From: Mercurialis annua
Taxonomy: Eukaryota > Streptophyta > Magnoliopsida > Malpighiales > Euphorbiaceae
Direction of reading: 5' to 3'
Assembly (NCBI RefSeq): GCF_937616625.2
Contig: NC_065577.1
Span: 39,709,001-39,773,000 of the forward strand
DNA length: 64,000 nt
Shown here: positions 48,911-59,267 of the stretch, one piece after another
Layout of the letters: each line of letters opens with the position of its first letter
Position numbering within the stretch: position 1 is the stretch's first letter
Position numbers and translations under genes: made by a program
The notes under the pieces: model-generated
Database searches by the model: none
The model's input: only the letters and a program-made list of their open reading frames with translations
Told to the model about the DNA's origin: nothing

Positions 48911-49972
48911 AATTTCATGGCATTGTAATATGTCAATTTAGTAACACTAATAAGAGAAATGGAGAAAGTTGGTGCACCAACCAACCTGGCTAAAAGATAA
49001 GTTGGTTAATTTTGGTGCACTTTTAGATTTAGGTGATAACTCTCATTTGAAGTCTAAGTTAACTCTCATTTTACAATCTAAATTTTTGAAAGATAAAAAT
49101 AAAATTATGTTTTAGCACCATAGTTAGTGGGGTTGGGAACATATATTTTTCAAATTATTTTGATAACACCATTTTGATTTAATTTACTCCATTAATTTAC
49201 AATTATTTTTTTATTATAAATTGAAAATGAAAAATTAAACACTTATTGAATAATATAAAGGGTGACATTATTTTTAGATTAATAAATAATAAGGACATAG
49301 AAATATTTTTATTTTAATAAACTTACCATCTTTTAATTTGAATTTTATTTGTTTCTTGTCAATAAAGAAAGATGATTTTGTCAAAATAATCTTTTTTCTC
49401 AATCATTATCAATTGTTACTCTTGCAATAGAATTATTCAAATTTAAATTATCATTTTTCTATTAAAGTATATTCTATACTTTTTGTTTATTTTTACATTA
49501 TTACTAGTTTATTACAAACTCTCTCTTTTTATCTTTCTATAATTTGGTTGTTTTAACAGGACTAACTAATCATTTGTTACAATCATTATTTTAAATATAT
49601 TTATTGATAGTTTCAATTAAGTCTTTTATTAGTTACAGTTATGTTTTTTTTTTAAATTAACATCTACAACTTAAGATATAAAAAAACTCTTCAATTATTC
49701 AGAAAAAGATATATATGTATAGTTTTTTTTTAGGTTTTTTGGCCACTCCAAAAATTTTAAATATTGCAAAAGAACAACTTTAAAATTTTAGGAAAGAACA
49801 CTTAAGCCTTTTTATTTTTTTGTTTAATGCTCAGACACCTCACGTTTTTAATTATATTTCGGTGATTTTTTAAGCATGAGAATTTATTTAAACAATTTTA
49901 AAATATTGAGAGCTTAAATGACCTAAAAGAAAATTTAAAATATTATGTATTAGTTCAGAATAATTCGAAGGA
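48911..49972. other. Intergenic, nothing recognised
   Basis: AT-rich; no supported feature. The patch at 49730-49940 resembles one end of a MITE without a partner. Confidence 0.45.
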
Positions 49973-50219
49973 TATTTTTATGAGAAAATAACAAGAAAAG
50001 TCATAATTCACAATTACTTTTCACCAATTGCCATCTTAGTTAGACTTATTTCTTTGTTACCATATTATTTCAATTAATAGCACAAAACCTATTTAGTTTT
50101 CATTTAATACCATCACCCTCAAACTTACATGTGTCCAAAATCCATTCTCATTAATTGACTTCCCCCACTCTCTTTTCCTTTTCCTGCACACCACACTCGT
50201 GCACTGCTACTGCCACATC

Positions 50220-50300
50220 ACCTTTTATATATTCACACAACCAACTCCATCTCTCTAAGACCTCACAAGGCTATTCATCATTTAAGAAATTAAAAGGCAT
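50220..50300 (+). promoter_or_regulatory. Promoter-like segment without a recognisable gene
   Basis: TTTTATATATTCACACAACC is followed by a CT-rich leader-like stretch (ACTCCATCTCTCTAAGACCT). This is the usual look of a plant core promoter, yet only a short unrecognised frame (50155-50349) overlaps it. It lies inside the Mutator-like element, so a captured promoter fragment is possible. Confidence 0.25.
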
Positions 50301-50877
50301 ATGTAGCTTAATTAAGAAACAAGAAAGGCTGGAGTCGTATGTAACATAATTAAGAGCAGTAATTAAAAAAACTAAAAAGCATATTTAACCATTATTTTAT
50401 AAAATTAATTAAGTAGTTTTATTTTTTTATTTTAACTTGGCTAATGATGATGCACTGCACATGGACATTGACGCAAAAGGTTGGAGTCAATAACGTTGAA
50501 CTTGAGCCTAAATCTGAACAGATTTTTTTATTGATAAAATATTTAATTTCGCCATTTTATTTTTACTCAATATCTCATTCTAGCATTTTGTAAATTTTTA
50601 TGTCAATCATGCCCTGCTTAAGGGAGCATGATTGAAAATGAGAAACATGAGATGTCACATTGACTTTCCGAAACAAAAATGGTTGGAGAAGACATGTTAA
50701 TTAATTTAAAAGTTAAAAAACTTTTATAATTATGTTTTTCATATGTTTATTTTTTGTTTTATTTTCCATTTATTATGAATAGAAGCTTTTTAAAACTATT
50801 CGGAAAAATATTATAAAAATACTGTCAAACAATTAAAAAATATTCAAAATACTAGAAAAAATATTTACAAAAATGCT

Positions 50878-51185
50878 GGAGATATATTTGATACAACTCT
50901 GATACATATTTGATACATTTTTCGATACATATTTGATACATTTCTGATACATATTTGATACATCTTCGATACATTCCCGGTACGATGCATCTCCGATAAA
51001 TATTTGATATATATTCCATCGTTCAAAATATTTTTTTCTTATTTTTATATTTTTTTTTTGTTTTATTATATGTTTTTTATATATATATATATATATTTGA
51101 ACATTTCCGATACATATTTGATTCATTTTTGATACATGTTTGATTCATTTTTGATACATATTTGATTCATTTTCGATACATCTCA
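50878..51185. repeat. GATACAT(A/T)TTT minisatellite
   Basis: TTTGATACATATTTGATACA-like units of about 10-11 bases run through 50878-51010 and again 51105-51185, with a looser block at 51418-51530. A (TA)-rich patch separates the first two. Frames read through it encode only repeated short peptides. Confidence 0.8.
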
Positions 51186-51689
51186 GAAATATCAGATAAT
51201 TATTAATTTATTATTTAAAAAATAAATAGTTAAAAGACGCGTAAGTGAATCAGTTTATCTTTTCCAAAAAAATTTGATGGAAAAAATGAATTATATGTAG
51301 TAAATTGGAGTTTAATTAACCAAATTAATTAAACTTTTTAATTTTTATTTTTAATTTTTTATCAATTTAATTGAACCAACCGACTAATTCGATAGGTTCA
51401 TTTATATATTTAAACATTTTTCGATACATATTTTATACATGATATAAACATTTTTAAAATGTACTTTATAGATACATCATGATATATATTTATACATGAT
51501 AGATACATCATAATATATAATTATACATGGCGTAAAAATTAAATAATTTATAAAAATTGTATTATTTGTGTATTTATCTATTTTTTAAAATTTAATAAAT
51601 TTAAATTTTTAGAATTAAAAGTAACATTATTTTCAAAATTTATGTAATATAAATAAATTATTTAGGCATATGGTGTGTGTATGAGAAAG

Positions 51690-51845
51690 GGGGACCACAT
51701 GGCAAGAGAGAGAGAGAGAGAGAGAAACACATGAGAAAGAAAAAAGGGGGGGGACCACGTAATAAGAAAGAGAAAAAAAGAGAGAAAGGGGACACATGAG
51801 AGAGAAAAAAAGACCACGTGGGAAAGAGAAAGAATGACCACATGT
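51690..51845. repeat. GA-rich block with repeated GACCACRTG words
   Basis: It contains (AG)n at 51705-51725, then GAGAAAGA tracts punctuated by GACCACATG, GACCACGTA and GACCACGTG. It lies inside the Mutator-like element. CACGTG is a G-box core but no gene is attached. Confidence 0.7.
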
Positions 51846-52236
51846 TTTTTTCTAATTGAGATGGCATGAATGTAAAGTTTTGGTGTTTTGTGGTATAAAT
51901 GTAAAATAAGTGAGTTAAATGGCAATTAGTGTAATTGGAACCCAATTTTTGGCATTTTTGTTGTTTTCTCTATTTTTATACCTTCCACACGCCTCCAATT
52001 AATACATTTTTTTATATAATTTATAATTAATATGTTTATGCAGTCATCCAAAAAAGATATGTTTATGCAGTCAAAGTATAACCAATCATTAGATAATAGC
52101 ATAGCAGTAATAGAATTTGATTATTTTTTGTTTCTTTGAAGGAAATTTATTTTTACAACTAATCCTAATTTCTTGGACAATAAAAATACAAATTGATTTA
52201 ACTTTTTTTGTTTAATGAATACAAATTGATGTAAGT

Positions 52237-52524
52237 GTGCAAGGAAATATTGAGAGGGCTGTTGTGGAAGATCAAGTGGTTGATAATTTGCCTGATAATT
52301 GGTTAACATCTAACATTAATCCTTTTACTCAGATTTGGAATTCTAAAGCTTCTCCTCATGTCAAATTTTTTATTTGGGCAGTTTTGCACAATGGAATTTC
52401 CACTCTCGACTTTTTAGCAAGACGGAGTATTATCTCTTTCGATAACTCTATATGCTCTCTTTGTGATATTGGAAAAACGCAAAATGATCTTTTCATTCAC
52501 TGTAATTTTGCTATGAGTATTTGA
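52237..52524 (+). pseudogene. LINE ORF2 zinc-binding (zf-RVT) fragment
   Basis: About 95 codons resemble the zf-RVT domain (PF13966 type) at the C-terminus of plant LINE reverse transcriptases: IWNSKASPHVKFFIWAVLHN, then STLDFLARRSI and CSLCDIGKTQNDLFIHC. The CxxC and terminal HC are present. In the usual E-T-x-x-H-L-F portion the text here is QNDLF, so a zinc-binding His appears lost. The frame ends at a stop right after this, the following bases have many stops, and no reverse transcriptase core is upstream. A dead, 5'-truncated remnant. Confidence 0.7.
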
Positions 52525-55500
52525 AAAAGTGTGATTTAGAGATTGGATGTCATTTGGGTCCATCCTTATTCTTTTGTTGACTTCATGATTCAGTGTCCGA
52601 GAGGTCTCTATTGAAAACTTTAGCTAATTATTTGGTTATTGGTTGTGTGAAAAATTTAAAAATATAAAAATATAAAAATTTAAAAGTTCTTTGAAATGCA
52701 ACTCAATCAAAGAATGTGGTGATCTTCGAATAAATTTTTTTATTATTCAGGATTGAATTTCTTTAAAAATTCACACTATATTTTATTCTGGAACTGGTGA
52801 CTTTGTGTTTTACCGTTATCTCTTGCCGTTACCACTTTGTGTTTGTCATTTTTTGGGCGAAAATTTTGTGTAGCGATTTTGCCACTTTTTGTGGTTTTTT
52901 ATAAAAAAATTATTCATAACAGAAAAAACTTTTGTTGCCATCATTGTAAAACTTATATTTTAAATTAATACACTTTACTTTACATAAGGTAATATCTTTT
53001 TTTTTCAAAAAAATCAAATGTTTGTCCATTTTATGAATACTAATTTAAATGTTTATTTTGTCATTTATTGTTCGACTTGAAATTGTTTCTGATAATAGGC
53101 TCATTGGTTTTACATAAGATAATATACAACTCCATATGTGTTAATATTTCATTTTCTTGAAAAACTAAGAAAAAAAACATTGTAATTAGAGCTACACGTA
53201 TAAAAAAAAGGAGCCTTGTTTTATAATTGGTAAATCATTTAATTTATTAAATCTTTCAATAAGAATTTGAGCTTTAGGAACTTGTTTTAGAAAATAAATA
53301 TGCACCTTGAGGAGTCTTAGCAAAGAAAAACAAATAGCATAATTATTTATAATATTTCTTTTTAGTAGGAACATAAGTGTCAAGATATTAGCTTCTAACT
53401 GAATATTGATAATGATAATAATATAAATAAATTAAAAAAAATGACCTCTAACCAATCAACATCAACATATATAATAAAAAGTGTCAAAAAAAACATATAT
53501 AATAAAAATGATTCCCAATCAAGTAGAAAGGGAATCAAAATAATTCTAAGCCATAAAAAAAGAAGATGAGAATATTCCAATATGATTTGATAGAGTGGGT
53601 TGGGCCCAATATGATTATGATCTGATAACGTGGGTTGGGCCCTTATGATATCTTGTGATTGGGAATGGGTCTGATGTTTGACATACATTTCAGAAAAATA
53701 ATATGTTGATTTTTTTTTGCACAGAATTACTGCTTTGATTAATATAATTTGAAAAATACATGAATTTGTTTTCATTGAGAGAAATAATAATAACTCGTAT
53801 TGAGAGAAATTTTTGAATAAACTAAATCTATCACATTATCCATGAATTAAACAAATTACATTATAATAATTTATTAAAATAATTAATTGTGATTAAAAAA
53901 TCATCTACTATCTAAAATAACTTTCTTTTCAGACTATCAATGGCCTTTTTAATTCTTTTGATTCATATAAATTGAATAATTGTAGTTAAACAGATGACAA
54001 AATACACCGTATTTACGTTTGTTTCTGATAATATTTTAACTTTTAAAAATTGCTAATTTTATCTAAATCATCACTTTTAACTTTTAATTGCACCTAAAGT
54101 ACTAAATTGATTTTTTTTATTCAAGATGAATTCAGATGTGTATTTCTTGTTTTGGAAATATACTCTACATCCTTAGAGGCATAAATGGTACCAAAAAGCT
54201 TTATTCCCTACAAATTTTAAAAGTCATAATAATAATTTTTTATTTTAATATAAAAATCAAAATCACTACTAAAAGGTGGAGTAGTGATTCTGATTTTAAT
54301 TTTTATTTCAATTTTTAAAACATTTTGGTTAAAAATATCTCATACTAAAAGATTTCAAATGCAATAATTTAAAAAGATATATAATTGTTTACAATTTTAA
54401 CATATATACAAACCAAATCTTAATATTTAAAAATATATTAAATCAGTTATACATATTTATTACTAATTATAAGTATTTTATATAAAAAAATAAATTAAAA
54501 GAAGACATATTAGTTATTACTAAAAACTACAAATCGTAAAATAATAAATTATGCCAGCTATGGAAAAAGACTTTGCCTGGACAATTTCTATAGAGTTTGT
54601 TGCTTTGCATTGTTCAGGAATTTGTTTCCAAAATCCAAATTTCCATTTCTATTTTTTACTATGAAAAACCAAAATTCAATTTATTTAGTATTTCTATTAA
54701 TACATGACAAAGATCATCTACAAATTGTTTGCGATGTATCTAGAAATAAAAAAGCATACATCACTGAATTGTGAATCCAATATATATCAGATAATGACAC
54801 AACCTTATCTTAATATTCAAGATATAACCAAAAATAATTTAATATTTAAAACTAATTTTTTTGTTTTTTATAAGCTTTAAATAATTTATTAATATATAAA
54901 ATATATCTTTTTAATAGCCATTAATAAAACTAAATAATAATTTATACTTCTCAAATGTGTGTAAAATAAAGAGACTTTTAAAATGAATAGATAAAATAAA
55001 TCGGTGGTGCTCTGCCTTCTCTCTAACCTAGAAAGAGAAAAAAATTCGTGATCGATAGTTCAATTTTCTTCGATTTCGATAGCAGACGACAATTTTTGGC
55101 TTTTAGCCGGAAATTATAGTCTCTTAACTCGTTTATGTTTATATTTGTGTTTTTTTTGAATAAATTGCTCTGATTCTATGAGATTGTGGGTTTTTTTGAG
55201 TGTTTTTGTTCGTTTTCCGTGACATTTGCGTAGATGCCTCATTCAAATTTGTCAGCGTTTGTTCAAATTTTAACTTCACGTTCTTAAAAAATTAAGATTT
55301 GAAGTATAATAGCAACGAAATTATTGGATAATAAAAGTTATGAGGGTATGATTGTGCTATTGCCATAAATTTCGTAACATTTGAATTCATTTTATTTTTA
55401 GTCACTTGTCGAATTTGTATCTTTAAATCTTTAATGCCATCTTATTTTTTGTTGTACATCGATTACGATTTCAGTTGTTTTTATTTTTGTAAATTTTGAT

Positions 55501-55660
55501 GTACGATGTATTTCAACATTTGGGTGTAATTGATGAATTCTATCAATATATTTACTGTTTGATAAAAAATATTCTACTATATTAATTAAAATTATATATA
55601 CTTCATAAGACTAAATAGTCGAACATATTTTTCAAATTAAAATAAATTCAATAGGAAGTG
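52525..55660. other. Intergenic, nothing firm
   Basis: AT-rich. Two GTGGGTTGGGCCC repeats occur at 53594-53642. Around 55010-55110 a CT-rich then unique stretch resembles a plant leader and might be an alternative far-upstream start for the GRAS gene; this is speculative. Confidence 0.4.
53581..53660. repeat. Degenerate tandem repeat with TTGGGCCC cores
   Basis: Two units of about 34 bases start ATATGATTTGAT / ATATGATTATGA. Each ends GTGGGTTGGGCCC, and a third weaker unit (GGGAATGGGTCTGATG) follows. TGGGCC is the plant site II core, but no transcript is evident. Confidence 0.6.
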
Positions 55661-55687
55661 GTGGGGTGGGGGTGGGGGGGGGGGGGG
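55661..55687. repeat. G-rich tract with 14-G run
   Basis: GTGGGGTGGGGGTGGG followed by an unbroken G run (55674-55687). Strong quadruplex-forming potential on the plus strand. About 1.3 kb upstream of the GRAS start codon. Confidence 0.8.
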
Positions 55688-56349
55688 ATGTAATCTCTAG
55701 CGCTCTCTCTTCAGTTGTAACAAAAATTAAATTTTTTGTTCTATCATGATAAACAAATAATTTTTATAAAATTAATTATACTATATTATTTTCTCCATAT
55801 TAATAAATAGCTAAAAAAATTGCTAATCTTTTTCAGAAAAATTGAATTAATATATCAGAGAAAATTATTTTGAAATTCAGGGTAAAATAAATTTTTTTTT
55901 GATCGCCAAAGAGAAATTATATAGCACTCTCAAAAGCCGAAGAAAGATCTTCGAAAATACATGGACGGACAAGATTAGGAACATCCTCCATAATCACAAT
56001 TTTAAATCTACAAATACTAGTAACTTCTGAAATATATTTATAGTTGTCACAAAATAATATTTTTTAAACAAATGTATGTATTATACTTATTAATATGGAT
56101 AATTAATTATGATCATAATTAATTTTGTTAGTTTTTTCATTCGATTTACTAATTTTTCTTTTTTTAATCACTGTTAATATCAATTTTCGGCTGTTATTTG
56201 AGTATTTTTGTCGGAAAAATATTTTTAAAAAATATTGACTAAAATAAAAAAATTTGAAAATTCTCAGTATCAGATTGTCCATCGACAAGATCCCATCAAA
56301 AATCTAATCCAAAAGAAAAAAGAAAAGGAATGAGATTTTAGCAGTAATG

Positions 56350-56356
56350 TATATAA
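56350..56356 (+). promoter_or_regulatory. Possible TATA box of the GRAS gene
   Basis: TATATAA, about 230 bases upstream of the predicted leader-intron donor. Spacing suits a leader of roughly 200 bases before the intron; a prediction only. Confidence 0.35.
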
Positions 56357-56580
56357 CAACAGATTAGCATATAGTACAAAAGAAATAAATAAATTAGATT
56401 TTGGACGGCTGAGATTTTCCAGCCGCAACCCAGTTAAGTTGATGATCAGACAGTCTCTTCCTTTTTGTAGCTTACTTTCATTTTTATTACTCAAAAAGAT
56501 GCTCTTGGTCTTCCATTTTTGTTTTTGTTTTTCAAATCCTACTGAACTGGAATAACTGTACTAGCTCAGCCTTTTTTGAG

Positions 56581-56973
56581 GTACAAATTTTTCTTATTTA
56601 TCTTTGCTATTTATTCATATTATTTGTACAAGAAACTGTTTTTGATTCATCCCCAAGTTTTAAATTTTAGAAAGTTTAAATCTTTTTGAGTGCCCACTTG
56701 TTAATTCTGTGTTATATTCTATGTTTATATGTTTTGTTATTTAAATTTTTGTTGGGTTTGCTTTAAATTTAATTATGTTCTTTAGTTTCTTGGTTATGTT
56801 TATGTTCATGGATTAAAGACTTCTTTTTTATGTATGTTTTTTAGGTTTAAAAGTATTGTTCTTTGATATAATATGATAAATGAAACAATTCTGTGATAGG
56901 AATATAGAAATTTGAAGTTTTGAGTGTTTGATATTGTCATTGATAGCTTGAAATTCTTAGGTTTTGATTCTAG
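56581..56973 (+). other. Probable intron in the 5' leader of the GRAS gene
   Basis: Donor TTTTTTGAG|GTACAAAT at 56580/56581 and acceptor TTGATTCTAG at 56973. The intervening 393 bases are T-rich. The ATG follows 36 bases after the acceptor. An alternative acceptor AATTCTTAG lies at 56960. Confidence 0.45.
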
Positions 56974-57008
56974 GTATCTGTGGAGAATAGTAGCTTTTTG
57001 GTGGATAA

Positions 57009-59267
57009 ATGGTCATGGATCAGCCTTTAACCGGATTATACGGTTCGGTCAGTGGATTGAAACTCAATGATGAAATCATTTCGGCATTATCGGGTCGGAA
57101 TCTTGATAATGGGTTAAGATTGAATCAAACTTTTGTCAATCAAAACTATGTAAACCTACCTCTTTTGCCTCCTGAAACAACCCTTTGTAATTCAGTATTG
57201 TCCTCGGGTGTGAGCCGAGATGGAAATTTGCACGATGATTTTGATTTAAGTGATGTGGTTCTTAAGTATATTAACGAGATGCTTATGGAGGAGGATATAG
57301 AAGAGAAAACTTGTATGTTTCAAGAATCTTCGGCAGCGCTACAAGCTGCTGAGAAATCTTTGTATGAGCTTATTGGGGAGAAGTATCTTCCACCCATTAA
57401 TGAATCTAAATCTCATTTAGGTTACAATAATTATATTTCCGATGAAAATTACAGCTTGAACTACGGTAACTATACCAGTAGTACAAGCAGCGGTGGTAGC
57501 AGTAGTAGTACGCTACTTGATCCCGGATGGACTTGTGATCTTGGCGAGTTTAAGTCCACAAAAACTGCTTCTCAATCAGTTTCTCAGACATCCCGTTGTT
57601 CTGGGAGCTGCAGCACGGGTTCTGTTATTGACGGGTTTGTGGATTCTCCGATGAGTACGATTTCTGAGATGTTTAGTGATAGCGAGTCCATTATGCAGTT
57701 CAATAAAGGGTTTGAAGAAGCAAGTAAGTTTCTTCCACATGGTAGTCCTTTTGTCGATTTGGAGAGTAATGGATTGTTCCTTAAAGACATGCAAGAAGAA
57801 TCTAACTACGTGGCACTTATAACTGAGGAGAAGCACGGGAATGAACGTTCTCCTGATGAAACAAGAGGAAAGAAGAATCCTCATTCCGATGATTCAGATC
57901 TAGAGGGCGAAAGGAGTAACAAGCAGTCTGCAGTTTATACTGAGTCAACTATTAGTTCGGAGGAATTTGACACTATATTGCTTTGTGGAAGTGATTCTGC
58001 GCTTCGTGAATCTTTGCAGAATGAGAAAAGCAAGAATCTGCAACAGAATGGTCAAACAAAAGGATCTGGTGGTGGAAAAGGTCGAGGGAGGAAACAAGGA
58101 GGTAAGCGGAATGTGGTGGATTTGAGAACTCTGTTAACTCTTTGTGCACAAGCTGTGGCCACAGATGATAGGCGGAATGCAACAGACTTGCTCAAGCAAA
58201 TTAGAGAGAATACTTCTTCTACCGGTGACGGTATGCAGAGAATGGCCCATATTTTTGCCGATGGACTAGAGGCACGCATGGCTGGCTCGGGAACTCAGAT
58301 ATACAAAGCATTTATGAACAGGCCGACGTCGGCTGCAGATGTCTTGAAAGCTTATCATCTGTTTCTTGCTGCATGTCCGTTCAGGAAGCTATCCAACTTC
58401 TTCTCAAATAAAACAATTATGAATGTTGCTCAAAATGCAAAAACACTGCATATAGTTGATTTTGGTATTCTTTACGGATTCCAATGGCCTTGCCTTATTC
58501 AGCGTCTCTCTTCCATGCCTGGTGGACCTCCCAAGTTGCGGATTACAGGCATCGATCTCCCACATCCAGGTTTCCGGCCAGCAGAAAGGGTTGAAGAGAC
58601 GGGACGCCGCCTATCAAACTATGCAAAAACTTTCAATGTTCCATTTGAGTTTAATGCTATAGCCCAGAAGTGGGATACAGTTAAAATTGAGGATCTCAAG
58701 ATTGATAAAAACGAGGTTCTTGTTGTGAACTGTCTGTTTCGTCTAAGAAACTTACTTGATGAGACTGTGGTAATTGAAAGTCCGAGAAATATTGTCCTCA
58801 ATCTGATTAGGAAAATGAATCCAAATGTTTTTATAACTGCGATTGTGAATGGATCATATGGTGCTCCATTCTTTATAACACGTTTCCGCGAGGCCCTCTT
58901 TCACTACTCTACACTATTTGATATGCTCGAGACTAATGTCCCTCGTGAGATTCCTGAAAGGATGTTGATTGAGAGAGAGATTTTTGGATGGGAAGCAAAG
59001 AATGTCATAGCATGTGAAGGTACTGAGAGGATAGAGAGGCCAGAGACATACAAGCAATGGCAGGTTCGCATTTTACGGGCAGGGTTTCGGCAGCTTCCTT
59101 TGAATGAGGAAATCTTTACAGCAGCCAAGGAAAATGTTAATGCACTTTATCATAAAGATTTTGTTATCGATGAAGATAACCAGTGGTTGCTTCAGGGGTG
59201 GAAAGGTCGGATTGTTTACGCACTCTCGTCATGGAAGCCTGATCATCACCAATCTTCAGCTCCATAA
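57009..59267 (+). CDS. SCL14-like: GRAS transcription regulator, LISCL (SCL14-like) group
   Basis: Intronless 752-residue GRAS protein of the LISCL subfamily, nuclear transcriptional regulators; Arabidopsis SCL14 works with TGA factors in xenobiotic and stress-response genes. Start: TAA lies directly before the ATG in frame, so 57009 is the first possible start (a second ATG is two codons later). N-terminal family motifs: FDLSDVVLKYINEMLMEED about 79-97, ALQAAEKSLYELIGEKYLP about 109-128, and ERSNKQSAVY about 300. A Gly/Lys/Arg-rich linker (GGGKGRGRKQGGKR) precedes the GRAS domain (about 370-746). That domain starts VDLRTLLTLCAQAV, has LHIVD at 480-484 (the VHIID motif), PFFITRFRE at 620-628 (PFYRE region) and the SAW end WLLQGWKGRIVYALSSW at 726-742. 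All subdomains are intact. Length is typical. The exact ortholog cannot be set without a tree. Confidence 0.97.
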   Translation: MVMDQPLTGLYGSVSGLKLNDEIISALSGRNLDNGLRLNQTFVNQNYVNLPLLPPETTLCNSVLSSGVSRDGNLHDDFDLSDVVLKYINEMLMEEDIEEKTCMFQESSAALQAAEKSLYELIGEKYLPPINESKSHLGYNNYISDENYSLNYGNYTSSTSSGGSSSSTLLDPGWTCDLGEFKSTKTASQSVSQTSRCSGSCSTGSVIDGFVDSPMSTISEMFSDSESIMQFNKGFEEASKFLPHGSPFVDLESNGLFLKDMQEESNYVALITEEKHGNERSPDETRGKKNPHSDDSDLEGERSNKQSAVYTESTISSEEFDTILLCGSDSALRESLQNEKSKNLQQNGQTKGSGGGKGRGRKQGGKRNVVDLRTLLTLCAQAVATDDRRNATDLLKQIRENTSSTGDGMQRMAHIFADGLEARMAGSGTQIYKAFMNRPTSAADVLKAYHLFLAACPFRKLSNFFSNKTIMNVAQNAKTLHIVDFGILYGFQWPCLIQRLSSMPGGPPKLRITGIDLPHPGFRPAERVEETGRRLSNYAKTFNVPFEFNAIAQKWDTVKIEDLKIDKNEVLVVNCLFRLRNLLDETVVIESPRNIVLNLIRKMNPNVFITAIVNGSYGAPFFITRFREALFHYSTLFDMLETNVPREIPERMLIEREIFGWEAKNVIACEGTERIERPETYKQWQVRILRAGFRQLPLNEEIFTAAKENVNALYHKDFVIDEDNQWLLQGWKGRIVYALSSWKPDHHQSSAP

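Larger units (their letters stand above)
49982..51970. mobile_element. Mutator-like element of 2.0 kb with perfect 9-bp target duplication
   Basis: TATTTTTAT lies at 49973-49981 and 51971-51979. Terminal repeats of about 130 bp are diverged: GAGAAAATAACAAGAAAAGT against GAGAAAACAACAAAAATGCC read inward, then shared CACAATTACTTTTCACCAAT / TACACTAATTGCCAT-like parts. The interior has a promoter-like stretch near 50150-50300, a GATACAT minisatellite and a GA-rich block with CACGTG/CACATG words. No transposase is encoded. It could have captured host sequence. Confidence 0.8.

Noticed and set aside
50833..51126. 97-codon minus-strand frame with repeated Val-Ser-Asn-Met-Tyr-Gln units
   Set aside because: It is a translation of the GATACAT minisatellite.
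57576..57884. Several minus-strand frames within the GRAS gene
   Set aside because: Shadows of the intact 752-codon plus-strand gene; no resemblance to any family.
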